Origin: Emergomyces orientalis | Taxonomy: Eukaryota; Ascomycota; Eurotiomycetes; Onygenales; Ajellomycetaceae | Direction of reading: 5' to 3' | Assembly (NCBI GenBank): GCA_002110485.1 | Contig: MOWL01000070.1 | Location: forward strand, 740,068 to 804,067 | Length of the DNA stretch: 64,000 nt | Shown: positions 46,681 through 58,579 of the stretch, piece by piece | Numbering within the stretch: position 1 is the stretch's first letter | Layout of the letters: every line of letters begins with the position of its first letter | Translations under genes and position numbers: made by a program | The notes under the pieces: generated by a model | Told to the model about the DNA's origin: nothing | The model's input: only the letters and a program-made list of their open reading frames with translations | Database searches by the model: none

Positions 46681-46931
46681 TGTGATGGGCTACGCCCATG
46701 TTAGTAGACCATTCCGCTCGCATGCCAATGGAAGCTCCATGGGTTTTGCCGACCTAGCGGCCACGCCAATTGGAAATATGATTATCCGCCCTGCCAGGCT
46801 CATAAAAGAATCTCATGTGTTCACACTCAAATGCTTTTCCTTTTCTTTTCTTTTCCTTAACGTTTTCTACTTTTTGTTATATAAAACCTATATTAGTGCC
46901 GAGCTCTTCGGCATAGGCCTGTTACACTGAT
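46676..46931. mobile_element. Solo LTR with CTGAT target duplication
   Basis: The 246-bp LTR is at 46681-46926. It starts TGTGATGGGC, ends CCTGTTACA and is flanked on both sides by CTGAT (46676-46680 and 46927-46931). It has a TATATAAAA box near 46878. It has normal CG content while the LINE around it is CG-stripped, so it inserted late or escaped mutation. Its sequence differs from the Gypsy LTRs at 47.6, 55.0 and 58.2 kb, so it marks another LTR family. Confidence 0.85.
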
Positions 46932-47583
46932 GCTTTGTTGCTTGATAGATGTGCTATAAGCATGATCATTTTCTTCTCTGTGATGCTTATTATCTCTGTT
47001 GTTTTCAGTGAGTGTTTCACCTCCTTCATGTCCCTGTTGTCACTGACTAGTGACAGAGAGAAGAACCTTTGTCTCAGAATCTTGACTTTATCATCAAAGA
47101 AATTGACTGATAGTAGATTTTCTCTGTCTTCTACTATCAATGCTGAAATTCTTGGAGATTGTGCATGCTTATTACTACTTTGATATTCTCATTTGGCCAT
47201 CTTTCATAGTAGCTTGGGCTTGAACTCTGTGCTGTGTATTAATTCTCTGAAACTGTTTATTTTAGTCAGTTTAATCTCTCTGTTTCTCAGGGCTCAAGCT
47301 TTAATTATATCTGCTGCAGAGATGTTTCTGTCTTTCTTGACTTTTTTATATTGATTGACTGCCTCTGCTACTCAAGGGGACCACCATGACTGACTGTGTT
47401 AACTGTAGTTTGAGACTTTGGCATGTTTTACTGCTAGATCTTTCACAAATTTGACAAGATATCTTGCATAACTGTTTATCTGATTTTTTGAAGTCAGTGC
47501 TTCTGGGCTTCTCAGTGTCTGGCAGTCCTGCACTATCTGTTTCAGACAGAAGTGATGTCAAGTGTGTCTTTTTCTACTACTAT
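46932..47583 (-). mobile_element. Tad1-like LINE, endonuclease-RT linker (relic)
   Basis: This is the continuation of the minus-strand LINE between the solo LTR and the Gypsy insertion. Decayed frames contain HSQSWW-like sequence (about 47380-47400) followed by a basic stretch. Tad1 elements have such sequence between the endonuclease and the reverse transcriptase. Confidence 0.7.
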
Positions 47584-47929
47584 TGTGATGGAGAATCTCG
47601 GCGTGGTATTACTTTTCACCGAGACCGCCTCATATATTTGTTTGGCATGGCTGCCTCATATTCCCATTATTCTTTGACACGTGTGGATTCGGTGAAGATT
47701 GATTGTACACAGAGCAGTGAGATTGCTTCTTTTTGATTATGTGATTTAATATGTGATTGATTGCTTGTTCTTCTTCTATATTTGAATCTTCTACATGTTC
47801 TTTTGTATTGCTATTTGAATAGCTTGTTGAATAGAATATTGTATACACAGTGAACTTATCAACCTTCTTATGATCCCGCTGCTCCTGCTCATGTGCCGCC
47901 AAAAGCGCACAACCCCTTATTCCACTTCA
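47584..47929 (+). repeat. 5' LTR of mutated Gypsy element
   Basis: 346 bp, starting TGTGATGGAGAATC and ending CCACTTCA. It matches the 3' LTR at 55021-55366 except for scattered transitions, which reflect mutation after insertion. Confidence 0.93.
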
Positions 47930-47948
47930 TTGGCGTCCCTGGGAAGAC
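47930..47948 (+). other. Primer-binding site of the Gypsy element
   Basis: Directly after the LTR stands T-TGGCGTCCCTGGG. The TGG start complements the CCA end of a tRNA, as expected for minus-strand priming. The tRNA species was not identified. Confidence 0.6.
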
Positions 47949-48487
47949 AATTCAAAATGAATGAGCAGATGATAGCTACAACTGATATGATTTCTCTCAA
48001 TATTTTGTCTTTTCTGTTTTTGTTGAGCATTCTTTTCAATAGTGTTCATTTGTGAAAGCCTCTGATTGGCCAATATAACTGATATTGACAGTGAATAACA
48101 AAGGATGCGAGCAAATACTTCACTGATAAGCTCAATTTAAATACTCATATCCCTATTCAACAAATGAAAGAAGAGAGAAATGTTGAAAAAAGTGATAAAA
48201 AAAAAGATTTTCAGTAAAAAAATCTAAAGTGAATGTTGAAATTCCTTCTCTTTCTTGAGAATTTGAGATTTGAATATAAAAAAAATATTGATATTGATAG
48301 TATTGTTGAACTCTTTCTCTTATGTGAACAGAAGTCTTTTGTGTGTTTCTTTCTTTTTCAATATATGTCTTTCAAGTATTCTTGATCAGATTCTATTACT
48401 CATTGTCAAACTCAGTCAGGAAAGGTCTCTGCAGCGCCCCCAAAAATAGAAGTTAGCAAAGAGAAGACAGAAGCTAGTAAAGAAAAG

Positions 48488-49680
48488 ATGACTACACTCA
48501 CTACTATCTCATTCAGTCAGCTGACTTCCAATAGTGGACTGCCATATCAACGTCTTGTCATGCTGATGCTGATTCCTGGAGCACCTGAAGCCCCATTCTT
48601 TGATGGAAGAAACATTACTGCTTTTATTGATCAATATGAGGCAATGTGCACCTTGCATTTTGTTGCAGGAATTGATGCTCTGGTGGTATTACAGAACTAT
48701 TGTACCATGGAACTGCAGGGCCATATTGATCAGCTTGTCTTGGATCATAAGACATGAGAAATGGTTAAAAAGCAGTTACTTGTCAATTTCTGGTGCGAAG
48801 ATGCTCATCAACAGATGTATAATCAATTTTATCTTCATGCATTGTGCAACAAGACTCATTCTACCAGCCAGAAGATTCTTGTCTACTGTCATCAATTCTG
48901 CACAGTTGCAATGTCTCTCATTTGCAAGAATGAATTGCAATAATCTCTCACTTGTATCTGATTTTTTCAAGAGCTTTCAGAAGATATTCATGAAAAAGCT
49001 TTTCACACTGCTGAATTTGATAAGATTAGTCAATCTGAATGAGAACTGCTGAAGATCTGTGATGCTGTGTCTCAAATACAGAAGACAAAGAAAGAGATTG
49101 CATGAGTTCTGACATCTGATCTTTTCCTCAACTCTATTTCATTGATGCAGCCGTCTGCTCAGCCTGTGTTTAATCCGCCCACATTGAATGTGCCTGTGCC
49201 GACCGCTTCGGCGATACCTGCTCCAGATGCAAAAACACAGAATCCAAGTGATAACATTCTTGAGAATTTTGTCAACTGAATGAACATGTTATCTCTGATG
49301 ATCACTGACATTCAAAATCAGAAAAACATGCAGCAAAATGTGACTGCTTCAAAGATTCTTCTTACTTGAGGACATGATCCTGCATTGAATTTATCAAATA
49401 TGTCTTACTATGAAACTTAACATGAATCTGGAGATCTGTCTTGATCTTGATCCGGAAGCTTTGTTCAATACAATCAACCGCCGATGTCATGCTGGGGTTG
49501 TGGAGATTCAAACCATATGCTTCCAAATTGCTTAGCAATCAGCCGGCTCATTGATCAGGGCAAGATTCATCAGAATATGATTGAAGAATACTATGAGAGT
49601 AATGTGATGAGAAAAGACCTGAAGATTGCTGTCAACTGACTCAAGCTTCATATTGTTATGATTGAATGACTTTTGAAGTA
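48488..49680 (+). pseudogene. Gag relic of the Gypsy element
   Basis: It starts at an ATG (MTTLTTISFSQL) and continues with stops through a capsid-like region (FFDGRNITAFIDQYEAMC). It reaches a CCHC zinc knuckle, CWGCGDSNHMLPNC, at about 49485-49530. Several stops interrupt it. Short CG-bearing islets remain at about 49170-49215 and 49450-49500. Confidence 0.8.
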
Positions 49681-50399
49681 AATGACTGCACTGCTGACTG
49701 TCTCAACCGCGGATAAACTTCGGAATGATGGTAGTATCCGGGTATTTCCTGACGGATCCCCGATGCCATTGGTGAATGCCGTAAGCATATGTGATATTGA
49801 ATTTGATAGTGACTCTGAGAAAGATGATATGATCAATAGTGAGATGAAGAAGATTGTTAGTGTAATGACTACTTTCACTTCTACTGAGAAGAATAAAATC
49901 TCTTCTATGAATAAAAATCAAGCAACACTTTTCAGATAAATTGAGAAGAAGAAGAGACTGTCAACAACACATTCTCAGTACAATGACAGATATTCAGATG
50001 AAAAATCAGTTTCTTTTGCTTAAGATGTGATCTCTGCTTCACAGAAAAATGATGAGAATAATAATTCTCAATCTCTTTATAATAAACAGCTTCAGAGTGA
50101 AAGTTCAAAGCTCAGAGATGATGAAATTATCTCAGATTCAGAAATGACAGATACTCTGCAGATTCAGAAGAAAACTGTTCTCTGCAGACCTTGAAAACTC
50201 AAAGAGTCAAAGCTTTCTACAGAAATGAAGAATAAAGACAATATGACAATCATAATATGATAAATATTCAAGAAGATCATGCATCAAGAAATCAGTGAAA
50301 TTCAGATTAAAGATTTCATGACATGCTTCACTTAACTTCAGTATATGTTCTTTCAAAATCTTCCCATTGAAGTTCAACAGCATATGATTCAGAATGATG

Positions 50400-53300
50400 C
50401 AGCCACTGTTGTTCTGGTTCAATCTGGCACTTCTGTTGCTGAGTATAATTCTTGTTGAAATCTTGTTTCAGTTGAACACATCAAGTTCACTGTTGGAATT
50501 GAAAAGGGGGAAACTGAGACAATATTTGATGAAGATGTGAAAATTAACTATTTTGTTGAAAGAACTGCATTAGATCTCAATCTCATCATTTAAAGAGATG
50601 CTGTCAAACCTATTCTTGAAGCTGGAAGTCAGCAGAGTGGTGTCATTGAAATCTGCAAGAATGTTTCTGTTCATCTTGAATCTGTTATAATGTCTCAGAT
50701 ATTTTTCATCATGAAATGTGATTCTCATGATTGCATTCTCAGCTGATCATATGAAAACATGACATGTTTGACAAGAATTACAGATAACAAAGACAGTGTT
50801 CTTGTTCATGTTTTTGATCTGAAGAATGAGAAGAATCAGATATCTTTTCTTGATTATTCTCTCAGTGACCATGGAGATTGAAAGTTAGATGATCTTTGTG
50901 ACAAAGTGCAGACTTTAAACTAGATATGCTGAGTTTGATTGATCTTTGCAATGTTGAATGTGGTGGGCAAAAAAATGATATCAGATTCAGCAATTGTGAT
51001 GTGAATAGCAGGGCAAATATTCTGTCATGTTTTGAAAGTGGTGTGGGTGCATCAGCCAATCAGACTTTTAGCAGCCCCGGGCTGTCAAAAGATTCAGTCA
51101 ATCAGAGAATACTGTCTCAAAATGCTCAAGAATCTCACAGATTTTTTCTCATCATTCTACATCAACAATTTTACTCATCTACACATTCATCTTTTCCTTT
51201 TTCTAATTATTCAATATCCGAATCATGCTGTGTTTGTGATGTACAGTTTCATGATTTATCTTTATATGCTTCTTCATGATCTTCTCCTCGATTGCGCAGT
51301 TCAACTGTTGCAACATTATACAAGTGAAAAGCTGATAAGATTCAATCTCTCAATGTGTTAACTACAGATGATGAGATTTCTGGTGGAACAGATAAGTGAA
51401 GAGAAATTCATCAACAATGATTCAAAGATAATGTGATTTCAGAGCAGAATCTGTCTTCACTCTACAATCATTTCATTACACTCTGTTTCTCTGATTGCCT
51501 GTGAGATTCACAACTCACAGAGAAAAGAATTAAGAATCTGCAGATCAAATCAATACTCATCTCACAGAAACATGAACTTTTGATTGAGATTCTGTTTAGA
51601 AGAGAAAAAGTTCTCATGTGAAGTTTTAAGAATTATAGAATACTTGCAAAAGAAGTCTCTTCATCTGTCAAGATTCATGTTACTCTGCATAAAGCATGAC
51701 AAGTGGTAGAATTTTCTATTTCTCAAAAGCTTGTCTCTACAATCATCAATATGCTTCACGAACATGTTGATTCTGAAGTTTATAAATATTGTTATGATCT
51801 GTATCAAAATAAGTGATTCCTTGTCAAGAAGAAAGAAGCTGAGAAATATCACATTGTCAATGTGTGCATGAACATGAACACTGTCACTATTCACAATACA
51901 TATATTTCATCTAGTGTGGACGCGTTTGCTGAGGATTTCATGGGAATGAAGATAATAAGTATGATGAATTTCTTTTCTGAATATGATCAAGTTTCTTTAC
52001 ATGAAGACAGCTGAGATATGACAGCTTTTCTTATTTTAATCAGATTGCTTTGTCAGACAGCACTGTCACAAGACATGACAAATTCTATTGTGCAGTTCTG
52101 CTGAATCATGGCATGCATTCTTCGATTGAACATACCGCATCAAGCAGACAATTTTATGGATGATATTGATGTGAAAGGCCCGCGGACGCGTTACAATGAT
52201 GAAGAAGTAATATCAGATATTCAGAAATTTGTTCTAAAGCATCTGCAAAACTTAGATGCCACCCTCACCAGCATAGAACTCGCGGACACATGTATCCAGG
52301 TTGAAAAGTCAGAATTCACCTGCTCTGGTATAATTCTAGTTGAATATGTTGTGGATGCTGACAGCAGGCGCCCCGAAGCTGTGAAAATTGTCAAAATTGT
52401 TGAGTGACTGAATCTGACAGATATCACAGGTGCCTGAGCTTTCTTAGATATTTGTGTTTACTATAGAATATGGATTCTGAATTTCACTATCATTTCTATA
52501 CCTATCTATATTCTATTCAAGAAGAACATTCCTTTTACCTGGAGTCTTGAACAAGTGAATGCAATGACAATTTTGAAGAATGCTCTGACAACTGCCCCTG
52601 CACTTTGCTGCATTGATTATTCTGAAGATGCTGGTGATATCGTGATGACCACAGATGCCTGTCTTGAAGAATGGGGTGGAACGCTCAGCCAACGGGATAA
52701 ATTGAATGGAAAGCTACATCCTTGTCGATATGAGAGCGGAATCTGGAGCCCCACTGAAGCAAAATATGATGCAGGAAAGCGAGAATGCCGCGCTGTGCTC
52801 AAAATACTAAAGAAATGCTGTTATTATCTGTATGATGTTCACTTTATTCTGGAAACCGACGCGAAGACTCTAGTGGCACAGCTCAATCAATCTGCCACTG
52901 ACCTGCCTGGTGCTCTTGTTACTGGCTGGCTTGCCTGGATTCGGATGTTTGATTTCGAAGTTCAACATGTGCCTGGTCAGAAGCATACTGCTGCAGATGA
53001 GCTATCTTGTTGACCTCCTGCTGAGGGTGAGGTTCCTGAGGATCAAGATATCAATGATTTCATAGATGCAGAACTCAACTATATTAGTGTTGCATCTTTG
53101 ACAGTTCCTGATTTCGATGTCAGCGGCGTGGATGCTTCTGAGTCATCAGATGTGTGTGTTCTTTTGCCTGATTATTCTGATTGCAGTGAATCAATTGCGA
53201 GGTTTCTCACCACCATGAAGTGGCTGGATGATATACCATGTTCCATCTTTTCTAAATGGCGCAAGCATGCACTTTGATATATCATCCAAGGTCAACATCT

Positions 53301-54585
53301 ATTCCGACAACCAGGCAAGGGAATTCCTCTGAGACGCGTGGTTGATAACTCATCTGAGTAAAAGAATATTGTTGCTCAGATGCATGATGAATCTGGTCAT
53401 AAAGACTGTGAGGCCACAAACCACAAGATCACACAGTGATATTGATGGGAAGATATCTGGAAAGCTGTCAAGAATTATTGCAAAAGCTGCACAGTGTGCC
53501 AGCTGAGGGATGGCGCTTGCTTGGAAGAACCACTATATTCAACAAGCCACAATTATCTATGGGACAAGTGGTGTATCGATGTTGTCAAGTTTCCGAAGAA
53601 CTGAGGCAAGCAATGTGCTGTTATTGCTCAGAATGATCTCACTGGCTGAGTGAAAGGCCGCCCTCTTGCTCATGAAACAGCTGAGAACATGGCGCAATTC
53701 ATCTATGAGAATATCATTTGCTGACACAGCTGCTTTCAGAAATTAGTGTGTGATAACAGATCAGAGAATCAAAAATGAACTAAGATTCTCAATGTCAAAT
53801 ATTGTGTTAATCAAATAACCATCTCATCATACAATGCGAAGGCTAATGGCATGGTCGAACGCAGTCACTGCCTGATATCCAATGCGCTTTCAAAGCTAGC
53901 TGCAGATGGAAGAAGCTGGGTTAATCATTTCCATTCTGCGCTATGGGCAGATCGCGTCACCATTTGGCAATCTACTGGTGAAACCCCATTCCGCCTGCAA
54001 TATGGCTACGATGCTATCCTTTCAATAGAGCTTGATGTTCCAACTTGGCAAACACTTCCCTGGCAGACAGTGCAATCCCGTGCTGATTTGATATATATGT
54101 GTATTTGACAATTGGAAAAGAGAGATGAAGATCTGGAGAAGGCCACTCATCACCTGCACCATGTGAGAGAGAAGAACTGAGATCTATTTGATGAAACTAA
54201 GCAATTAGTCTGAGAATTATTGTAGATAAGTGATTTGATGCTTTTGCATGATATCAAGCTAGAAATGTCCTATTCTGCCAAGCTCAACTTCCGATGGCTG
54301 GGCCCGTATCAAATCCGAGAAGCAAACCATGAGAAAGAAATCTATCATCTGAAAGAGCTGAATGATTCATCATTTCAGAATACTACTGCAGATAATAGGT
54401 TAAAAAGGTTCTATCTCTGAGACAATCAAATGCTGGTTGCAGAGAATAATATCAATGAAGCAAATGATATTGAAGAGAAAGAGGTGGATATACAAGATAC
54501 TGATAAGAAGAATTCTTTGAGAGAGAGTCAGAATGACTTGCAGTCATGAATTTCTCATGATAAGAAGTTTGCAGTCATTATCTGA
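50400..54585 (+). pseudogene. Pol relic of the Gypsy element (protease, RT, RNase H, integrase)
   Basis: The decayed frame follows the undamaged pol at 60664-63696 domain by domain. The RT region with NFMDDIDVKG lies at about 52150-52180, RNase H from about 52600 to 53010, and integrase with zinc-binding and catalytic regions from about 53350 to 54100. The C-terminal GPY-like region is near 54300. The region upstream of RT (50.4-51.4 kb) should hold the protease but is too mutated to show its motif. Stops are mainly TGA. Confidence 0.85.
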
Positions 54586-55005
54586 CTGCTGTTTTTCTTT
54601 ATATAATGATTTTCTTGTTGTTGTTTTCTTCATTCAAGTTGCTGTTTTCTTAGTCTCTATTTTCATGATTCTGCTTCTTTCTTGCACATTTTTCATGCAT
54701 CATATCAGTTTCTTCTAATTTTAATCTCTTGATATTGTCTTTTCTTTGTTTTATTTACTTTCTCTTTGATATTCAATTCTCCAGGTCAGATTGAAGCTGG
54801 CAGTGAATTGTATGAATCACTGTTGCTGTGCTGATCACATTCTGCTTACTTATCTTTCTTTTCTCTGCTGTTCACTTTTTCTTTCTCTTTTCTATATTTT
54901 TTTATTGATTATCTTTCATTTTCTTGATTCTTGATTGATTCTTTTCTGCAATTTCTTGTTTTCATTCATTCAGATCGCATTCTTACTTGCCAGGTCAGCA
55001 AGCTA

Positions 55006-55020
55006 TAGAGAGAGGAGATG
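55006..55020 (+). other. Polypurine tract of the mutated Gypsy element
   Basis: AGAGAGAGGAGATG immediately precedes the 3' LTR. The corresponding tract of the minus-strand copy is more G-rich (GGGGGGGAGATG). Confidence 0.65.
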
Positions 55021-55366
55021 TGTGGTGGGGAATCTCAGCATGGTATTACTTTTCACTGAGACCATCTTATATATTTGTTTGGCATGGCTGCCTCATATTC
55101 TCATTATCCTTTGACACGTGTGGATTCGGCGAAGATTGATTGTATGCAGAGCAGTGAGATTGCTTCTTTTTGATTATATAATTTGATATGTGATTAATTG
55201 CTTGTTCTTCTTCTATATTTGAATCTCCTACATGTTCTTTTGTATTGCTATTTGAATAGCTCATTGAATAGAATATTGTATACACAGCGAACTTACCAAC
55301 CTCCTTACAATCCCGCTGCTCCTGCCCACGTGCCGCCAAAAGCGCACAACCCCTTATTCCACTTCA
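55021..55366 (+). repeat. 3' LTR of mutated Gypsy element
   Basis: 346 bp, starting TGTGGTGGGGAATC and ending CCACTTCA, followed by CTAT. It differs from the 5' LTR mainly by transitions. Confidence 0.93.
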
Positions 55367-55399
55367 CTATATAATGCTTTTAACTCAAGAGTAGTTGCA

Positions 55400-56160
55400 A
55401 TTGACATGTGATCTGATGTCATATTTGCTTCATGTTCTAGCTTGCAGCTGATCATTTGACTGTGTAGATCAGCAGACAAAAAGATTAAATTCACTGTGAT
55501 ACTCTGACTTTTTCTATCTTATCAGATGATCATGTCTTCTGAAGTTACTAGATATAGATTCAAGACACTGATTTGAGTATTGAGTTTTCAGATCATGGCA
55601 AAGTTTTCTCTGACTCTGCTATTTTCTCAGAAAGTGTGATGTACATTAAAGTCTTCAATCACTATAACATTTACTTGATGTGTGTTTATTTAAGTTTTCT
55701 GCATGTCTGATGCTCCCTCTGCACTCTCAGTTGTTGCTTGTTGCACATTTTTCTGATTTATTCATGCTTCTAGCATTCTATCCGCTTCTTCAACCACCAC
55801 TTGAAGCTGATGAATGAGTGAGTCTGGTGGCATGATTGTGTAGCTTCCTGGTGGTGACATGTACATGTTGATGATATTGATAGGCCCACTCTCTGTCAAC
55901 AGAGTAAGTACCAGTATATGAGTGGATATTGTGCTCACTCTCCAGGTCTTGACTGCAATTCTCTTGTTAATTAGAAAGCACACCTTCATGTCCTTCTGCT
56001 TCATGCCTGCTTGCCAGAATCCACAGTTGACTGAACAGTATGTGTCTGTTTTAGAGTGTTTTTGTATTCAGAGCTCTTGTATTGCAATCACATCATAATT
56101 TAATACTGTTTCAGGCTTTGTCAAAAGAGATCTCATAATCTTGTTTAACTTATACACATT
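55400..56160 (-). pseudogene. LINE AP-endonuclease relic
   Basis: The minus frame at 55762-56004 keeps VCFLINKRIAVKTWRVSTISTHILVLTLLTE and INIINMYMSPPGSYT blocks. These belong to the endonuclease domain of Tad1/I-type LINEs, which nicks the target DNA. The frame is broken on both sides. Confidence 0.8.
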
Positions 56161-56249
56161 GTATTGTAAAATGACTAGTCTGTTCTTCATGATTCATTCA
56201 TGTGATTATTCTGTGAGCTGCTGTTCTGTGTTGATGTCTTCAGTGTTAC

Positions 56250-57572
56250 TGGACCACTTGCTGCTTGAATGAAGCTTGTCATAGTTTCTTATTGTTGTGC
56301 TTCTGCTCTTGATACATCTGTTGATCTTTCTGCTCTTTGTAGAGATTCTATGAAGTTCTCATTCAGAGATCTGTTCTGTTTACATGAAAAGCTAAATTCA
56401 TCTGCATCTGATGCTTTTATATTGAAGCACTTGAAGTGTTCAATCAGTGTCTCTTTAGCATTTTTGACTTTCAATCTTCTCTCTGAGCAGTTTGAGTGTC
56501 ATGCTGCATGACTATCATCACAGTTACTGCACTTGAGTCTGCTGCCTTCTGCTGCTTCTTTGCAGACCTTGTCATCATGATCTTTTTATGCACAGTGATC
56601 ACAGATTTCCTCTCTTCTGCGGAAGCAAGCTATATGTTCATACTGTTGACACTTGTAGTATTGTGTGACCCTGGTCTCTCTGTGAAATATTTCAACTGTG
56701 CAATATTCATTGTCTAGAATGAGTCCATTGTCCACCAGTGCATTGGCCTGATGAGATGCAGCAACATTGATAATTATACTGTTATGTGATTTCTGTTGTC
56801 TAATCATCATTTTGTTCATCTTGTGTATCAGTGTCTTGCAGTGTAGTGCTGTATTCTGCTTGTAGATGCTCTCAATGATGTACTCAGAGCTGCTTCAGTC
56901 AATGACTTTCATAGAAGCATTTTTGACTAGTACAGTATATATTTTTCACTTCATGTGTGCTTTGTCTTCTCATTCACGCGTTCAGCTATCATCTGCTGTG
57001 AGCTCTGTCTTGATGTTCTGTGTGTTCATCATCAAAATCATGTCTCTGCTTGACATGTGTCTTGCTGCTATTACTTTGCTCTTGATTATCTTTTTGATGA
57101 TCTCATTTGCTTGTTTAATAATCATTTCTGATGTGTGTTCTGTCTCTGACATAGTATCACAGCTTTGTTGAGTAATGACTACCTCTCGCAGTGTTCTGAT
57201 TGATATGATTTTAACTGTTGTCTCCTCTCTGGCTGTCATTGCTGCTCATGAGAGTGCTTCATTGAGCTTGTCTCACAATTTCTGCTGTTTTAATGCATCA
57301 ATTGCATGTTTCATTCTCTTCAGAAGCTGGTCACACAGTTCCATCTTCACTTCTTACACTGCTTTCAATGTCTTCTGTAAATACTCTTTATTTTTATTAT
57401 TCACTTTCTCATTCTTCTCTCCCTCTTCAAGAATCACAGCTAGTGTTTGAATTGCTGTTGCTAAGCTGTTTATCTTTGTTTTCTGTGTTGCAGAGTTTTT
57501 CATCTCTGGCATGTGTTGAGCCTCATGCATGCCATCTTCTGCCATAACCACCTCCCCCACATTCAATGCCAT
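56250..57572 (-). pseudogene. LINE ORF1 (gag-like, zinc-knuckle) relic
   Basis: The minus frame begins at 57572 (MALNVGEVVMAEDGMHEAQHM) with a Lys/Glu-rich coiled-coil-like part. It ends with a Cys/His region in which YKCQQYEHIACF and CDHCA (about 56586-56660) are recognisable CCHC knuckles. Several stops interrupt it. ORF1 proteins of this type bind the element RNA. Confidence 0.75.
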
Positions 57573-57650
57573 TGTAATGATGTGTAAAGAATGTCTGATG
57601 CTCTCTTTCTATTCTTAATAGTGTTTTTTCTGTGTGTTTGATTGTTTTTG

Positions 57651-58231
57651 ACCGCTGAAAAAAATTTTGGGGCGAGCTCCCAAACTTTGTATACATATAT
57701 TAATATTGGCAATATAATGGATCGCTAGATCTGATAGTTATGAGCCCAGAGACATTCTGAACAACGCCCACAATATATATAATTCCTACCCGTAAAACCT
57801 ACCCATTTACATATAACCATCTGTATATCTATCTGTATACATATACCTACCTCATCGTCCGATTAGCTGCCGCAGAAATGGCGGATTCAAATGATATAAT
57901 CAATCTGAAAGTCGTACAGCTATTCTCAATGAAAGACTGAAAGCTGTGGTATGCATATATCATGCAGATGACTAGATTCTCCAAAAGTTCTGTCAGAAGG
58001 CTGATTAAGATTAGAGCTAATCTAGAGCTAAGTTTCTAATTTAATATAGTACAAGAGAGGCTAGTTCCAGATCTTCTATATATAATGCATGAATTTTTTT
58101 CTTATATCTCATCTGGGGAAACAGAGAATCTATAACAGTTATATAGATTTTAAATATAAATCAGATAGAGAAATCTACAGAGCTGAATAGATTTTGAATA
58201 AAGTATATAACTATCTCTTGAACTCTATTGT
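57651..58231 (+). mobile_element. Copia-like 5' fragment with half-tRNA primer-binding site
   Basis: TAGTTATGAGCCC (57735-57747) is one transition away from the complement of the initiator-tRNA anticodon arm, the half-tRNA primer used by Ty5/copia-type elements. An ATG at 57878 (MADSNDIINLKVVQLFSMKD) follows after a typical leader. It then hits stops in a copia-gag-like context (KLWYAYIMQMTRF). The piece is cut at 58231 by the Gypsy LTR. The LTR part upstream is too decayed to delimit. Confidence 0.5.
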
Positions 58232-58579
58232 TGAAGTGGAATAAGGGGTTGTGCGCTTTTGGCGGCACGTGGGCAGGAGCAGCGGGATCGTAAGGAGGTT
58301 GGTAAGTTCGCCGTGTATACAATATTCTATTCAACGAGCTATCCAAATAGCAATACAAAAGAACACGTAGGAGATTCAAATATAGAAGAAGAACAAGCAA
58401 TCAATCACATATCAAATCACACAATCAAAAAGGAGCAATCTCACTGCTCTGCGTACAATCAATCTTCGCCGAATCCACACGTGTGTCAAAGGATAATGGG
58501 AATATGAGGCAGCCATGCCAAACAAATATATGAGGCGGTCTCGGCGAAAAGTAATACCACGCCGAGATTCCCCACCACA
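58232..58579 (-). repeat. 3' LTR of the minus-strand Gypsy element
   Basis: 348 bp. On the minus strand it starts TGTGGTGGGGAATC and ends CCACTTCA. It is homologous to the two LTRs of the mutated copy. It contains a small palindromic pair near its start (CTCGGCGTGG and CGCCGAG). The partner LTR lies beyond 64000, so a target duplication cannot be checked. Confidence 0.92.

Larger units (their letters stand above)
47584..55366 (+). mobile_element. Full-length mutated Gypsy/Ty3 LTR retrotransposon
   Basis: A 7783-bp element with 346-bp LTRs at both ends, a primer-binding site, gag, pol and a polypurine tract. It is flanked by CTAT on both sides (47580-47583 and 55367-55370). It is homologous to the minus-strand copy at 58232-64000, but its open frames are broken by dozens of stops, mostly TGA where the other copy has Trp or Arg codons. 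It sits inside the LINE. It lacks the extra 394-codon ORF segment of its relative. Confidence 0.93.
55371..57650 (-). mobile_element. Tad1-like LINE, 5' part (ORF1 and endonuclease relic)
   Basis: This is the upstream half of the LINE that the Gypsy element split. It has the same strand, the same lack of CG and the same kind of damage as 44.28-47.58 kb. The right border near 57650 is marked by the return of CG-containing sequence (GGGGCGAGCTCCC). Confidence 0.85.
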
